Below are positions 13,507-25,592 of a stretch of 64,000 bases of DNA, in pieces; position 1 is the first letter of the stretch; the number at the start of each line of letters is the position of its first letter. The notes under the pieces are model-generated. The model worked only from the letters and a program-made list of their open reading frames with translations, had not been told where the DNA came from and ran no database searches. Source of the DNA: Takakia lepidozioides (lineage: Eukaryota > Streptophyta > Takakiopsida > Takakiales > Takakiaceae). The stretch covers positions 51,954,001 to 52,018,000 of the forward strand of contig CM060733.1 of the NCBI GenBank assembly GCA_030704615.1, given 5' to 3'. The translations under genes and the position numbers were made by a program.

Positions 13507-14100
13507 TCAGCAGGTTTCTCGCAGCTGAGTAATCATGAACTCTGCTGGCCGGAGGTGGGGCTGCCAAAGACCTGGGAGGAAGTGTGCGTGTCTTGCTGCT
13601 GTTACATGTTGTGGATGCTCCCTTATCGGATGGTGGGGACAACACCCAAGATGTAGACAGCATTTGCAGGAAAGCCTAGTCAGGTCTGTTGGAAATTTTG
13701 TGTCACCATGAGATTTCAGCTCCTGTCCTTGTATTGTATTGAACTCATCAAATACCACATCCCTACTAAGGAACACCTTCCTCGTGCTTGGATTAAACAT
13801 TTTGTATCCCTTCGCTTCTTCACTATAGCCCACAAAAATGCACTTCACGCTCTTAGGCTCCAATTTGGTTCTTTTTTCTTTTGGAACATGAGCGTAAGCC
13901 TTACATCCGAAAACCCTAAAATGATCAACACTTTGCTTCTTACCAGACCAAATCTCTTCAGGAGTCTTGATTGGAGATGCCTTGGAGATCACTCGGTTCC
14001 GAATATACGCTGCCGTAGTTACCGCTTCAGCTGGAAGTGGAGGAGCTGTGTACTCAGATAAGAGCAATGCAAAGCTCGCCTTGAGCATATTGACTTCCCC
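13507..14100 (-). pseudogene. Ty1/copia retrotransposon integrase relic
   Basis: The minus strand reads the C-terminal part of a copia integrase and the segment that follows: AAYIRNRVISKASPIKTPEE, then FGCKAYAHVPKEKRTKLEPK, KCIFVGYSEEAKGYK and a VFLSRDVVFDE end, all hallmarks of copia polyproteins. The catalytic core upstream and the reverse transcriptase downstream are missing or unreadable, and no LTR pair is visible around it. It is a fragment left by deletion or decay. Confidence 0.85.
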
Positions 14101-15090
14101 AAAAATAAATAGACAAGAGAAGTTTGAGTTGATGAGTGAGACATGAAGAGCAAGCAGAAACTGCTGAGAGAAGATGGAGAACTTAATGGAGACAAGTAGT
14201 AAGCATATGGAGAAAATATTGGCCACAACATAAGACAAAATGTTGAGGTAATGTCTCCTAAGCGGAAGTTGCTGGAGGGGCTTGTTGTAAGGCAATGAGC
14301 ATCAGCATTGCTCCCACCAAATTCACTGTGCCAACCTGCATGCGCATGCAAGCAAGTGTATTGAATTTGAAATGCAAAGGGCAGAGACAAACTTCTCCAC
14401 TGCCTTGAAGATGCTCTGGACTCTTGGACCTTCGAGCCTCCCACGGACATATTGAGTTTTGTTCTCTCTGCGGACGTGATGAACTTTTCCTTTCTTTCTT
14501 TCCTCTCTTTCTCTCAGTGAGTCCATTCTCTTCAACATCCCCAATTGACCCCTCTTCAAATACCCATTAGAGTTGAACAAAGTTCAATGTATCCTGGCTG
14601 GTGGGTTATCTGGGAATCTGATTTGTGTTGAAGCCCTAGCAGCTTCTGAGAGGAAATCGGATAATAAAAGAATGGTATAATCAATGCCAAGTACTACAAC
14701 TGTCACTTTACATGGTGACAAGCACTGAGAACGTACCAGAAGTAGGGCGGGTTGAGCAGCACCAGTTCCAACAAGCCAGCAGAACCCAAAGAACAAAAAC
14801 TGCACCTCACAACGCACATGTCAGAGCCAACTCTCCCCTGGCTTCTTGTCAGTATGGCAAAACACCCCCCTCCTTTCCTGGCTTTCACTTTTGCTAATCC
14901 ACCCTGACAACTTCCAGGCAACACCTTTTGAAACTTTCTGAGTCAGTTCCAACACAAGCCTGCCTCTATCCTTCATAGCACGTGTGGTTTTGTTTGCAGG
15001 AGGCCCGAAAGGCGAAATAGACAGCATAGAAACAAAAGAAGTGAGACATCTACTAGCGACTGTTCACATGAAACTTCACTACGACATCCT
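14101..15090. other. No gene recognised
   Basis: Contains short minus-strand open frames and pyrimidine-rich runs (14460-14520) but no motif or splice chain I can support. Confidence 0.4.
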
Positions 15091-15422
15091 TGAGGACACA
15101 GCCCCCGCAAGTCATGGGATTTTAACTTACCAGGGCATGAGTTCAGCCCAATATTGCATACAACCTGGTTACAAGAGATTGAATATTTATGGATGGGATG
15201 ACAATTGACATCGTACTAAAAAGCATGATGTGATGCCAGCACGGATACTGTAGCCCTGAGGACACAGTCCCTGCAAGTCATGGGATGTTAACCTACCAGG
15301 GTATGAGTTCAGCCCAATATTGCCTACAACCTGGTTACAAGAGATTGAGTATTTATGGGTGGGACGACGTTGACATCGTACTAAAAAGCATGATGTGATG
15401 CCAGCAGGGCTACTGTAGCCCT
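15091..15422 (+). repeat. Tandem direct duplication, two units of about 166 bp
   Basis: Unit 1 starts at 15091 (tgaggacaca) and unit 2 at 15257. The units share long identical blocks (gttcagcccaatattgc, catgatgtgatgccagca) with a few substitutions and one small indel. No open frame runs through both. It looks like an ordinary local duplication of non-coding DNA. Confidence 0.85.
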
Positions 15423-16406
15423 CTAACACACAGATATGACACAAGCTGGATGTGATTGTATCCTCTATCACACTGTAGAGAGAGAAGGGCAGAAGTGCTC
15501 CTCTCGCTGGCACAGATGTGACACATGGCTATGAATGCACTGTCAGTCACACTGTAGCAACCAGAGTGACAGAAAGAGGGAGAATATGTACACAGAATGG
15601 TAAATGCTTTGCCGTGGAGCTGTCACAACTCTCTGAGGGTATTTACACAAATGCACGCATTGACTACTCCATGTAACATTAGGACGCTCCTGTTTACTTA
15701 GAGAGCCAGACTGTCCGAGATAACGATATCTGTGCATACAAGATCAACACCTCAGGTCTGCAAGATGGCGTACCGTGCGTCCCACTACGGTGGACATGTA
15801 GAAAGCAGAAGCACCAGGGACTCCCTGCATGTCACCGACTGCCGTTCCTATATAGTACAATCCAAAGACCTGCAGCACCACCACCGCAGCTTGGTCAGTT
15901 CTTGGCTAATTACAGTGGAACTCATTATCTTCCTCGCAGTATGCTACCATATGAGCAGGGTGTCATAGTCTAGTGGGTGCCCTTGATTTCTCAATGAAAA
16001 CAAGGCCTACAGGGTTCCTCCACTATGGGCAACAAACTTCTCTTTTAAGGCTGAGTTCACTTCTGGCTCAATGGCCTTGGCCCAAGCCCTTATGAAGATA
16101 CAATGAAGATGCATGTTCAGCTTCATACATTTCTAATGACAATAACTGACTCGACCCGCTAACCCTGGATATATGTTCAAATTCATCCTGCAAAAGACTT
16201 ATTCTTATTGATATATAACAACAGAAAGATACACCAGACATGCTGGGCCAGAGGTGTGCATGTGGTGAACCCACTTTGGTTGCCATGCACTCACTCTCAG
16301 TTTTTGGCATCTAAGGTTAGGCAAAGTTCTATGATAGCAACCAAAGTTCAGAAGTACGCTGGTTGCAACCATAGAGCAACTGATTCCTAGCTGAGGTCAA
16401 GGACTG
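15423..16406. other. No gene recognised
   Basis: Downstream of the membrane-protein gene that ends at 16407. Short open frames only; nothing supported. Confidence 0.4.
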
Positions 16407-17137
16407 TTAGTTTCTAGAGCCCATTTCAAACCCAACTGTGATCGCAGCCATCTTCTTGACTTGAAAAAGATATTGAAATAGGAGCTTTGGACGAGAAGAG
16501 CATACCACAGCAAGTATAGCTCCGACCTGAATCCATCCCACAGTGACAGTTCGCACTTCGAACAGAAGACCTACATACAATGACAACCATGAAGTTAGAA
16601 TCTTTTTTAACTTTCCTCTCTAGTAGCCTCAATTCACGAAAGTCAGCCTCTAAGCATTCTCTTCTGACACTTCCAGGAACTTTCTCAAGGGAAACCTGTG
16701 AGATACCACAGCAAGTAAGGGCTGTAGATAGCCTGTGGAATATTCTGCAGGACTCCCTGACATGCACAAGTTTGCAATGTAAAGTGGCAATATTTAGGAG
16801 TTTGACTTGAGTTTTTACCAAATAAAGGCTTTGGAAACAGCAGCAGTGCGATGCCAGCAATGAAAATGTAAAGACCGGTGAAGAATGCCATAAGTGCTGG
16901 TCTTTGCGACACTGTGTTTTGGCTGGTGCTCTGAGGGTCTCTCAAGTTTCTCAATGTTCTCATGCCACCCTTCATCAGGTCAGGGATGATACCATCACTT
17001 GCAAGGTACTTGTCGTAATGCTGCTCTGCTGCTGGGCGAATGCTACACCGTGTCAGGCGGTAGTCAGAATCAAGGATAGTAAAACCTAAAGCAGTCACCA
17101 GGTCAAATTTGTTGCTCCTCAACTGACCAGGACTCAC
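16407..17137 (-). CDS. Unrecognised membrane protein with two predicted transmembrane helices
   Basis: Two minus-strand exons join cleanly. One ends at 16819 (PKPLFG before gtaaaa); the next starts at 16570 after tgtag and runs to TAA at 16407-16409. Read together they give a soluble stretch (DSDYRLTRCSIRPAAEQHYD, then GIIPDLMKGGMRTLRNL), a helix around FFTGLYIFIAGIALLLF, a second around TVTVGWIQVGAILAVVCS, and a basic tail ending KKMAAITVGFEMGSRN. The upstream border is uncertain: a gtgagt donor near 17129 and an AG at about 17092 suggest a short intron there. I do not recognise the family. Neighbouring MinC-like exons are on the same strand, and a shared gene is not excluded. Confidence 0.6.
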
Positions 17138-17630
17138 CAGTTCGATCCAAATTTCTGCCTAACAACTAATACGAGCTCTACTGTAAACCACACCTTTGCA
17201 CAAAACCTTCTCGGCAGCTAGCACACAGACTTTGCAGCAGACATTCTAACCAGAAATTAACCATCTGGACCAGAGGTTAGGGTCCACCCAGACCCTCAAA
17301 GATCTAGTGCTGATACATATAGATACAGCAGAAGCGTAATTCACTTTCGGTGACAGTCAAGTTATTAGTTATCAGGGGAAGTAATTTAGCTGGAAACTTG
17401 CAAATGCTGTGTATGCCAAGGAGTTAAAAATCATTGCAAAGAAATGCAAAAGACTGCTTAAAGGCCAGTTGAGTGATATGGCACGCTTTGAAATGGTAGT
17501 CTTTAGGCTCCTATTTCTTGATAGACAGAGACTTGGTTGTTGTATGCTGCTTACAGGGGAGTGTTTCTTTTCCTCACAATAAAGTCATGGACTGCACAGT
17601 TGCAGGGTCAACGGCAGCAACAACACTCAC
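17138..17630. other. No gene recognised
   Basis: Lies between two minus-strand genes. It may include the last exon of the MinC-like gene, whose exon at 17631 ends at a gtgagt donor, but I cannot place that exon. Confidence 0.4.
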
Positions 17631-19091
17631 CTAATTGTGCCATCTTCTGATAAAGACGCGATTTCAGCATAGGGGGCTTCATCGCCTTCAGGACCAAGTG
17701 CTTCTCGGTCAGCAATACAGATCTCAGTAGGCCTCATTGCCAGAGCAAAAACAATAGCCTCCCTATCCCCTCCTCGGCCTGCATGGACATCCCCTTGCAG
17801 ACACCCCAAAACTATGACATCCCCATCCGACGACACTGCCCCTCCTTGATTCACATCCCCCAGGACCTGCATTATAAGTGACAAATCAGACAACTGAGAA
17901 AAGTGAGGAAAATGAACCATTTCGAGCACAAATGGATTCAGAAGTATGATCAGATCAAAATCCTTTGACAACAGTCCTCCACGTGACAGTCCATGAGTAT
18001 TCACATGTTTAAGACCAGAGACCAATTGAGCAAATGACATCACTATTGAATACATTAAAGGTATGACCAAAACTCAAGGGCAATGGTGAGGAAAGGACCC
18101 AAAGTACACTAATGTGGTGTGTGGAGAAATGAGGTACCCAAGAACACTAGTTTTGCTGTCTAAGTTGCCACCACCTAAAGATTTTGCAGATATGCCGGCT
18201 ATGCTAGGCACACCGCACTGGCTGAGAGCTAGACTGGAACTCGTCAAAAGGGACCCCAGAATTGACAGCAAAACAGACTTGAAATTTACATACCATCTGT
18301 CAATATTCTCTGATTAGGTACCAAGAGCAATCACATGAGCAGTTACCTCATGTCAGTTTGTAAATAAAGCTTTACAGGGTTTCATCAATCACTGAAGTAT
18401 GCACCAATTCGGAGCACAATGGATGCTATGACAGGGAAGGTTTTCTGCAATATATGCTGTCAATTGACATGTGACTCATGGGTATGGGTGTCAATTTAGT
18501 ATGGGTGATGGTCATCCATAGAGTTAGAGCTGGTTAGTGGGTGGTCATAGAAGATCTTACCACAACGGTGCCTGCATGCTCAACCGTCTCGCCAAAGCGG
18601 ACGGTTCGTCTCACATACTTACAGTGTGATCCAAACACTGCTGCTCGGGATGTCTGCTTTTGTATGCTGTCACTTTCCTGGATAACACGCCTATCGAACT
18701 GTCTGTCTCCGTCAAGGTCTTGTTGATCCTCTTCCGGATACAAAGGCCTGGATCCCTCCCCAATCTGCCTCTCTGTTCCAAATCCTGGCCTTTGCGGACT
18801 GGAGGGCACCTCAACAATGGGATCACTCCTATGCAACTCATTCTCTCCACCATCGGTATCCGCAGCTTTGGTACAGCCAACAATCGCCTTTCCCCTGCCA
18901 GCGCTACGAATCCAAGTGGATCTCCCACGGACTTTTCTTCCAGAAAGCTGTTGGGGGACACAATGACACCAAACTCTTGGTGGGCAGCTTGAACATGTGA
19001 TGCTTGGACTGAAATGGATGCGTGTAGCCTTCAAACACTGGTACATTTTTGAGAAAGTAAATGTTCCCAGACGTCCATGAAAAGGAATCAA
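17631..19091 (-). CDS. minC: MinC-like septum-site protein (C-terminal domain clear)
   Basis: MinC inhibits FtsZ assembly; plastid versions come from the cyanobacterial ancestor and help place the division ring. An exon ending at 18561 (donor gtaaga) reads YVRRTVRFGETVEHAGTVV and joins in phase to exon 17866-17631: VLGDVNQGGAVSSDGDVIVL, then GCLQGDVHAGRGGDREA, then FALAMRPTEICIA. This is the right-handed beta-helix domain of MinC with its GDVN and HAG-x-GD segments. The 5' part of the first exon is a low-complexity linker, with its start unresolved. An N-terminal MinC domain and a transit peptide should lie further upstream (19.1-20.3 kb), where I cannot build exons. The exon at 17631 ends at a donor, so a C-terminal exon is also missing. 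Confidence 0.75.
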
Positions 19092-20837
19092 GGCAGTCAG
19101 CTAGTTTAATCCACCCTTTATGCTGGCCCTTGAATGCTTCAAGGCAAGCTTGCACAATAAGCAACCCGGAACCCAGGGATCACACTTTAAGATCCAAAAA
19201 CTGGCATGTCATTCCTAGCTCCGAGCAAAACGCTCTCCATCGACTTCATTCATCCGCTCAAACTGTTGCACAAATCAGTCGGGGTACTGTGGGATTGATG
19301 AGTTGATGGAGCCAAGTAGTTTGTTCCCATGAAGTTATCTTTCTTTGAGCACAGATGATGTGAGCTTGATGATACTCGGCTGAATGCTTCGATTTGTGGA
19401 AAGTGAGCTGCAAGAAAAACATACATTCGGAGTTCCTGAAAGATACCTATTATTGTGTGCCTGGGCCCAGCCATGTTGATTCCTTATCACTGAGATGTGT
19501 TTGGACGTGTGGCTGAATCTTATTGGGCATACTTCACCAATTTCCGCTTCCTAAAGTGCACTCGCAGTGTATGGTCTTCACGCTTCTCTTCATCGAAGTT
19601 TGTTGCTGGCCAAAGCTTGAGCTTCTTCTCATGATTTAGAGGCACCCATTTCGAGCTGAGACTGAGCACCAAGGTGTTGTTTTTTCAGAGGAACCCAGAC
19701 CAGGTTGTTTGCTTGAAGCTGTGCTCTTTGGAGGTTTCGGGGGTGTACAAAACAGGAAGGCTCGGAGTTTATACTGAGAGAGAGCTCGTCCAAAGGGGAG
19801 ATTTTGGATTTGATTAGAGATCAAAACAGTCAACAAATACTGGACAGGTTTCACAAGGCAGGGCGAGGCTGAAATACACTTCTGGTCAGGTGGGGTTCAT
19901 TGTGTGGAAAAATGGTGGTGGTGGTGCAATGTGCGACAGGACGAGAAGCCTTTTTGGTCTCTCGAAGACCGGTAGGCTTGTCTGATCTGAAATGCAGTTG
20001 TAGTCTCTACAAATCCCGTTATGCAATGGTAGTTTATGAAAGACTGAGATTGGCCAGCATTGAGAACCATCGCATGGAGATGCAACTGCAGACATCTGGT
20101 GGCTATGCTGGACCTAAATCACATTCGAAGAGACAACCGGGAAGGGGAACAAGCATTTGCAGGAGAGCGGGGTCTCCAGGCAACGATTTGGACGAGGAGA
20201 AGGCTAAGATTTCTGGTCAGAACAGTTTCGCTAGATGCCATAGAAACAAGGTTTTGTCCTGTTCGCGAGGGCGTTGAGCAGATGAGAGCTGTAAGCGTTA
20301 ACGAGTGTTCACCGAGAGGTGAGTGAGAAAGTGAGAGAAAGAGGAATGGAATAGGAGAGAGAAACGGTGTGGTCTGAGCATCCTTTTCTTAATATGCGCT
20401 ACTAATTCCCATTGATTGCAGCAACATTTACATCGTTGCAACTCTGTACAACTGATTTCTGGAAAGGACTGAGTAACATGGTGTCGGATTGTTTATATAT
20501 TTTGGAGTCAGAGTACGTCAATGCTGCATCGATGCAGGATCTTAACCTCTGACTGATGAGGCGCTGTGTAATGCTACCTTGAAAAGACTAGAGAATGTCA
20601 AAAGCTAGAAATTTTCAAGTGTATATTCACTTCCGAGCGCCCTTTTCTGCATACGAAAGGGTGTGGATCTTACTCAGTGCATACTTCAGCTACTGTAAGA
20701 TTCCGTGTCAGTCTTCTATACAATGCATGCATTGTAGAAGCCAGTGCGCACAGGAAATACATCAAAAAAGAGTGGATTTTTCCAGTTATGACCAAGTTGT
20801 ATCGTGAATTAAACGTGATGAATCCCTCAATAGATTA
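19092..20837. other. Unresolved stretch, possible 5' exons of flanking genes
   Basis: Open segments occur on the minus strand (19250-19474) and plus strand (19900-20277). Either could be 5' exons or transit-peptide exons of the MinC-like gene or of the small membrane protein downstream. Neither shows a motif I recognise, so I do not call them genes. Confidence 0.35.
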
Positions 20838-20855
20838 GTGAAATTGGCTCCCGCT

Positions 20856-21101
20856 ATGAAAAGTGTGGTGCAGATTTTAAGGGAATCGGGGTGGATGGAT
20901 GCAGGTGAGAAGAAACGATCTGAGAAAGGAGGAGTTGAAGCGATAGAGGAAGCTTTGGGGAAAGCTTTTGGTGGTGTCCTCTGGTTTGGAGTGCTACTTG
21001 TCTGCCTTGCAATTTTTGGTGGAGGTTATGTATACTTGATATATAACTATGCCGACTTTACAGACATTCCAATCCTCAGGGGCCCTGTGGGTCGCTATTG
21101 A
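20856..21101 (+). CDS. Small single-helix membrane protein, unrecognised
   Basis: An ORF from ATG 20856 to TGA 21099-21101 encodes about 81 residues. The first 40 are charged (a Lys/Glu-rich stretch DAGEKKRSEKGGVEAIEEAL), then comes a strong hydrophobic helix (VLWFGVLLVCLAIFGGGYVY) and a short acidic end finishing ILRGPVGRY. The layout is that of a small organelle or thylakoid membrane subunit, but I cannot name it. A gcag-gtgaga sequence inside the ORF near 20903 could be a splice site, so it may also be the last exon of a longer gene. Confidence 0.5.
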   Translation: MKSVVQILRESGWMDAGEKKRSEKGGVEAIEEALGKAFGGVLWFGVLLVCLAIFGGGYVYLIYNYADFTDIPILRGPVGRY

Positions 21102-21484
21102 ATAAAAAGGGCCAGTCTCCTTTCTACATTATGGATCTCAAACCTGAGAGGTCTTACTTTCATTGGGAGTGATTTTCAACTTCTGATAGCCTCTTGTGAC
21201 TTGGAAGAAGCAGGAGACAGGATCTTCAAAGCTCGATCCTTGGAAATGGTAATGCATCACCCATTGCCAGTTTTGGACTGCACACACATCGAAGGAATCC
21301 TCGTTGCAGCAGGAGTTTGAAAAACCCAACCCTGGTCTTCTCCTCCTTGGGACTCCTCCGCCTTAATTCTCGTCCGAGAAAAGAACAAACAAATCTGAGC
21401 ACAGTGAATGCCTCACATGAAGAGAAGAGAACTCATCTAAAACATTGATCTCCTTTTTATTACTAGAAAATGAGACCATCTCGG

Positions 21485-21525
21485 TGGTCTGGGTTCAAAT
21501 CCAGTCTAGCACATTGCAATTTGCC
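21485..21525 (+). other. tRNA-like 3' half (T-arm with acceptor-like tail)
   Basis: Around 21491-21515 the sequence reads ctgggttcaaatccag, a T-arm stem and loop with a B-box-like core, followed by tctagca. No matching 5' half is visible upstream. It is probably a tRNA fragment or a trace of a tRNA-derived SINE in the leader region of the next gene. Confidence 0.35.
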
Positions 21526-21843
21526 CAGAAAAACAACAACCCAAGTCAGAGCGTGCGTTCCGTGATCTCACAAACGTTCTTGGCAGCGTCCTTGGTCTTC
21601 GAGCAAAACTGTGGGAGGGCGGAGATGGATTGAGTGTGTTTGTTCTGAGAGAGAGAGAGAGAATCTGTTGGTTCGCTTGCAGGCAGGTCTGCAGCTGTTG
21701 GGTTTTGCAGGTTGGAGTAAGATGGTCTTTCGTTTGTGAAGTTTGATCTGGGGAGTGTCTCTTGTCTTCCAAAAACGGGGAAAAAAAAAACCTACGGAGA
21801 AGAGAAGCAAACAAGAGAAAGAAGGTTGTGGGTAGGCTCGGAA

Positions 21844-23152
21844 ATGGCGGATGGTGTGGGGAGACTTGTGCGGGATGGTGTAGTAGCGGGAGAGCAGGCA
21901 ACGGCAGTACTAGTGCGAGATTCGCTGCAGACACACGCCGGTCCCGCCATATTCAAGCACTTCTCTTCTCTGTGTGCCAACATTGTCGCAGGGCGAGCGC
22001 AAGCCAAGTATGTTGTCCATTCATGCTCTTCGTTGTAGCGACTTGATTGTGGCTGTACATAAAGCAGAATAGATGAATTTAATTTTGATGAGACTCGCTC
22101 GTGCTTGCAAATGAATGCAGTAACTAAGTTAGTAACTGTAGTCATGTTCGTGATGGTGTGGAGCTACCTATCAGCTTCTGCGTGTATTCATATAGAAAAA
22201 CAGGGTTCGCCTTGGGATGTAAAAGCTAGGTTCAAGTCAGGTAGCACCTGTGGAAAATCCTTTTCTTGAGTTTTAAGTGCGGTTGGGTTTTGTCACAGGG
22301 ATGTAGGCCCTTGTCTGAGGCATAGCCTGGCCTTCCTTTAGGACTGTATGCAGGATAAGATTTTCAACACCAGCAACCAGATCTTAATCATGATCAACAA
22401 AAACGCTATGGCGTGATGCTGGAACTTTCTTCGCCAGATGCCTAATGAGAGACTTCTTCAAGTCTTAGTATGGCCTTCAAAAAAGAAATCCATGATCAGT
22501 GGTGGTCAGGCAGTAAAGCCTGATTCAAATTAATTCGTCCTGATGTATTTAAGCAACAAATATCCCCACTAATTAACCTCCTAGCTGCTACCGTGTGTTC
22601 TCCTTGGTCACACAAGAGCCTTTTTAGAGGTTTCCTGTTCTATTTAGGTCAAGCTTTTGAGGTATGGTGCAACTAAAATTTGAAATTATTGATCGGCTTA
22701 GTTTCCTTTTACTAATGTCTTGGTGGGTTGCTTGGCGCTTGTCACTGTGGCTTTAAGCTCCATCCCTGAACGCTGTTTTTGAAGAGTGGCTCCAGTCCTA
22801 CCAACTGGTTCGTTCTCCATCTGCTAAACCTCACACTTTTCTTTTTTTTGTGCTGGAAGAGATAAATTTGAGCTTTTGCTGTAAAATTATCACTTCCCAG
22901 GGTTTTTTATAGTTGTACTCTACCTACACTGCAGTTTTCTGTTGGTGGCCCTTTCCCATGTCTGTGTGACTCTTGTTGCTATGGGAAGGAGGGCTTCAGG
23001 TGGTGGACTGTTACACAGATCAGCTAGGTTGGATGAGATGTTGGAGTCAAAAACTGAAGGGCACGAAGGCTGCTGCCAGCCTCATTCCACAGTTTGTCAT
23101 GACATCCATGACTTAAGTGCCTTTCTTTCCACACTGCTCAAGTCGAGCCAAG
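21844..23152 (+). CDS. ELP5: Two exons resembling Elongator complex subunit 5
   Basis: Exon 21844-22007 starts at ATG and reads MADGVGRLVRDGVVAGEQA, then LVRDSLQTHAGPAIFKHFSS and ANIVAGRAQA. It ends at a gtatgt donor in phase 2 and joins to exon 22935-23152, which reads FLLVALSHVCVTLVAMGRR and HDIHDLSAFLSTLLKSSQG before another gtatt donor. Plant Elp5 starts with a similar RDG, a KDSL-type segment, a HVxS run, an AGxxQS stretch and an LLALS strand, so I suggest Elp5 (the tRNA wobble-uridine modification complex). The match is from memory and partial. The rest of the gene is not found: a gypsy relic begins about 300 bases downstream, so the gene may be interrupted or truncated. Confidence 0.4.
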
Positions 23153-23459
23153 GTATTCCCTCTCTGTGTCTTTTCAGCTTGTTGCTTTTGTTGTTGTGAA
23201 CCCATGTGCAATAATTACTGAAAAGATGTTAGATTGTTTGTGCACCCAAAGGCCGCACAAAGGCCAGACATAGACACAGCAATGGTAAATATCAGTCTTT
23301 ATAATGACATGTTACTCAAACAGTTTTTAACCCCTAAACGCCGAGAATGTTTTTGGCCCAAGACCTCAAAAATAGAACCCACTCGGCTGGATCAGGCTGT
23401 ATCTGCGAGTTGGAAATCATCCAGTGAATTGAACCGTACCAACTGACAGTTACCTACTA

Positions 23460-24690
23460 CATAAAGGTGGTGTAAAAATTTGGGAAGAATTGACCGTCCC
23501 ATTTGGAAGATTATAACAATTTATTATGGTCAATTTTTCAAGTCCAAGCAAACGTTGAAGAAAAAAAGTGGTTTGACCACAACCACTACCAGTACCAAAC
23601 AAACGTTGGGAACATATGAGCATGGATTTAGTTTGTGAGTTACCTCAAACCTCATCGGGATACGACACTATAATGGTATTTGTAGACAAATTGAGTAAAT
23701 CCGTCCCTCCAAAAAATCCGTCATTGCATCTAAATTAGCTCGACTATATCTGGAAGCAGTCTATTTTCATCATGGGCAATCTAAAGTTCTCATTACTGAC
23801 AGAATATCCTAGCTTGTTTTGGAAAAGCTTATTTGATATTTTCAAAGCCAAATTAGCTATGTCAACAGCCTATTATCCGGAGTCAGATAGACAGACAGAG
23901 TGAGCGAATCGTACAATTGAAGACATGTTACGGGCCTTTACGTTAGAAGAACAAGAAGAGTGGGATTGGTTATTATCATTAGTAAAATTTCCATACAATA
24001 ACTCGGTCAACGCGTCAACGAAAGAAACTCCTTTCTTTTTAATGTATGGTAAACATCTAAATGTGCCAACAGCTCTTACAAAGTTCAAGTTACCAAATGA
24101 AGAGTTATCTAAGGTAGCCGCGACTAACGCATTTGTGCAACAAATTCGACGGGGAGTACGTCAAGCTAAAAAGAAGCTGATGGCTGTCCAAAATCGTCAA
24201 AAGCAGTATGCAAATGTACATCGACGGGATGAGGAATTTGCAGTTGGATCAAGTGTGATTGTCTGCAACCAATTTACACATCATTGGATCGCGAAAACTA
24301 GTGGCACGGTTCATTGGACCTTTTTCGATCATTAAACGTAGTGGAGCAGTAGTATACAAGTTGGAGTTACCACCACATATGAAAATTCACCCGGTGTTTC
24401 ACGTTTCTCTACTACATTGTTACGAACCTCGACCATCAATATTCAAAGATAATCAAGAACCACAACCTTTACCAGAGTTGATAGACGGAAATGGAGAGTG
24501 GGAGGTCGACCGTGTTCTGAAAAAACGCACATACAAACGAGGACGACATGAGGTGTTGGAGTATTTGGTTTTATGGAAATGATTTCCATTATATGAAGCT
24601 ACTTGGGAACCGATGCAAAATCTTGCAAATGCTCAATTGGCAATTCAAGCTTTTGAAAATTCGAACAACGAGGACGTTGCTTCTTGAAAG
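23460..24690 (+). pseudogene. Ty3/gypsy chromovirus relic: integrase to chromodomain
   Basis: Reading across several frameshifts, the plus strand gives the integrase core (WEHMSMDLVCELPQTSSGYD near 23610), its C-terminal part (23925-24335: LRAFTLEEQEEWDWLL, PYNNSVNASTKETPFFLMYG) and then a GPFSI, HPVFHVSLL run typical of the integrase end. A chromodomain follows (EYLVLWKGY-type residues near 24570, then LYEATWEPMQNLANAQLAI one frame over). This order defines chromoviruses. Stops at about 23630 and 23810 and a frameshift inside the chromodomain show the copy is dead. Gag, protease and reverse transcriptase are absent from the left side. Confidence 0.85.
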
Positions 24691-24694
24691 AGGA

Positions 24695-25050
24695 GAGGAT
24701 TGTAACATAGTAAAATCTAGAAAGTTTTTGATGGAGGAGGAAAGTTCCCTAGAAGTTTCCAAAATAACTAGAAATGTCTCTAGGAAGTTTGACTTTAGGA
24801 AGTTTGACTTGTCAAACCTATAAGATATTTATATTATGGAGAGTAGGTCAAATGTTTGATAAAGTCATATTGTGGAAAATATGTCAAACCTAGGAAGGTT
24901 GACTTTAGGAGATTTTGACTTGAGGCTCTCAAGTCAAACTTTTAAAATAATCTTATTGTGAAGGGTATATAAACATAGCCTAGAAGGCATCGAGTTGTTT
25001 TGGGAAAAAATTGAGAAGTACTTATATTCTAGTTTGTGTAGATCTTGGGT
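24695..25050 (+). repeat. Probable 3' LTR of the chromovirus relic
   Basis: Immediately after the chromodomain end the sequence turns non-coding and A/T-rich, beginning near tgtaacatagtaaaatct, with tandem near-copies of a gaagtttgactt motif and a TATA-like stretch (gggtatataaacatag at about 24962). This is where the 3' LTR should be. Its right border is not defined because no second LTR is present. Confidence 0.55.
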
Positions 25051-25055
25051 GTTAG

Positions 25056-25592
25056 ATGGATGAGGAGATGGTGTCGAGATGGCACGCATCTGTATTTTTG
25101 TGTATCTTGACAGCGGGAGGTCGGATTGGACCTACAACAGGAATGACTGTACACGGAGTGTCTGAGAACCCTAAGGCTAGTGATGAGTCAAGTGGTGCCA
25201 GAGATATATATGAGGATTCGGTTGTGTTGGATTACCTCCGCACTGGACACACGGCAGCCATTGTGACTGCCAATGAGAGGGATCGAATCATGCAACGAGC
25301 CAAGAGGTTCAAATGGGAAAGGATACACCTGCTCCGAGTGTGGGAGGATGGTCGGGTGAGGATTGTGTCTCACCCAACACAGCGTGCACGGTTAGTGCGG
25401 CATACCCATGAGGAGTTGGGGCATTTTGGAGTGCGACGCACTCACAGTTTACTGCAAGGGCAGTATTGGTGGCGTGGTATGCATACAGAGGTGCAACAGT
25501 TCGTGGCTAGGTACATGGTGTGTGACAGGTGCGTGCTTCATTCAACGCCCCTACACCACAGTTGCATCATTTACCAATCATGGGATTGGGCT
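25056..25592 (+). pseudogene. Second gypsy fragment: integrase zinc-binding domain, cut off at 25592
   Basis: The open frame encodes the integrase N-terminal region: ERDRIMQRAKRFKWE, a DGRVRIVSHPTQRARLVRH stretch, then the HHCC zinc module (HTHEELGHFGVRRTHSLLQ, QYWWRGM, CDRC). After an apparent one-base slip it reads towards the usual PIMGL segment and is then cut at 25592 by a CACTA-type terminus. It belongs to a different gypsy copy from the fragment just upstream, as the two do not continue each other. Confidence 0.8.

Noticed and set aside
15187-15513. Minus-strand ORF through the 166-bp duplication
   Set aside because: Its internal peptide repeat simply mirrors the DNA duplication; no motif.
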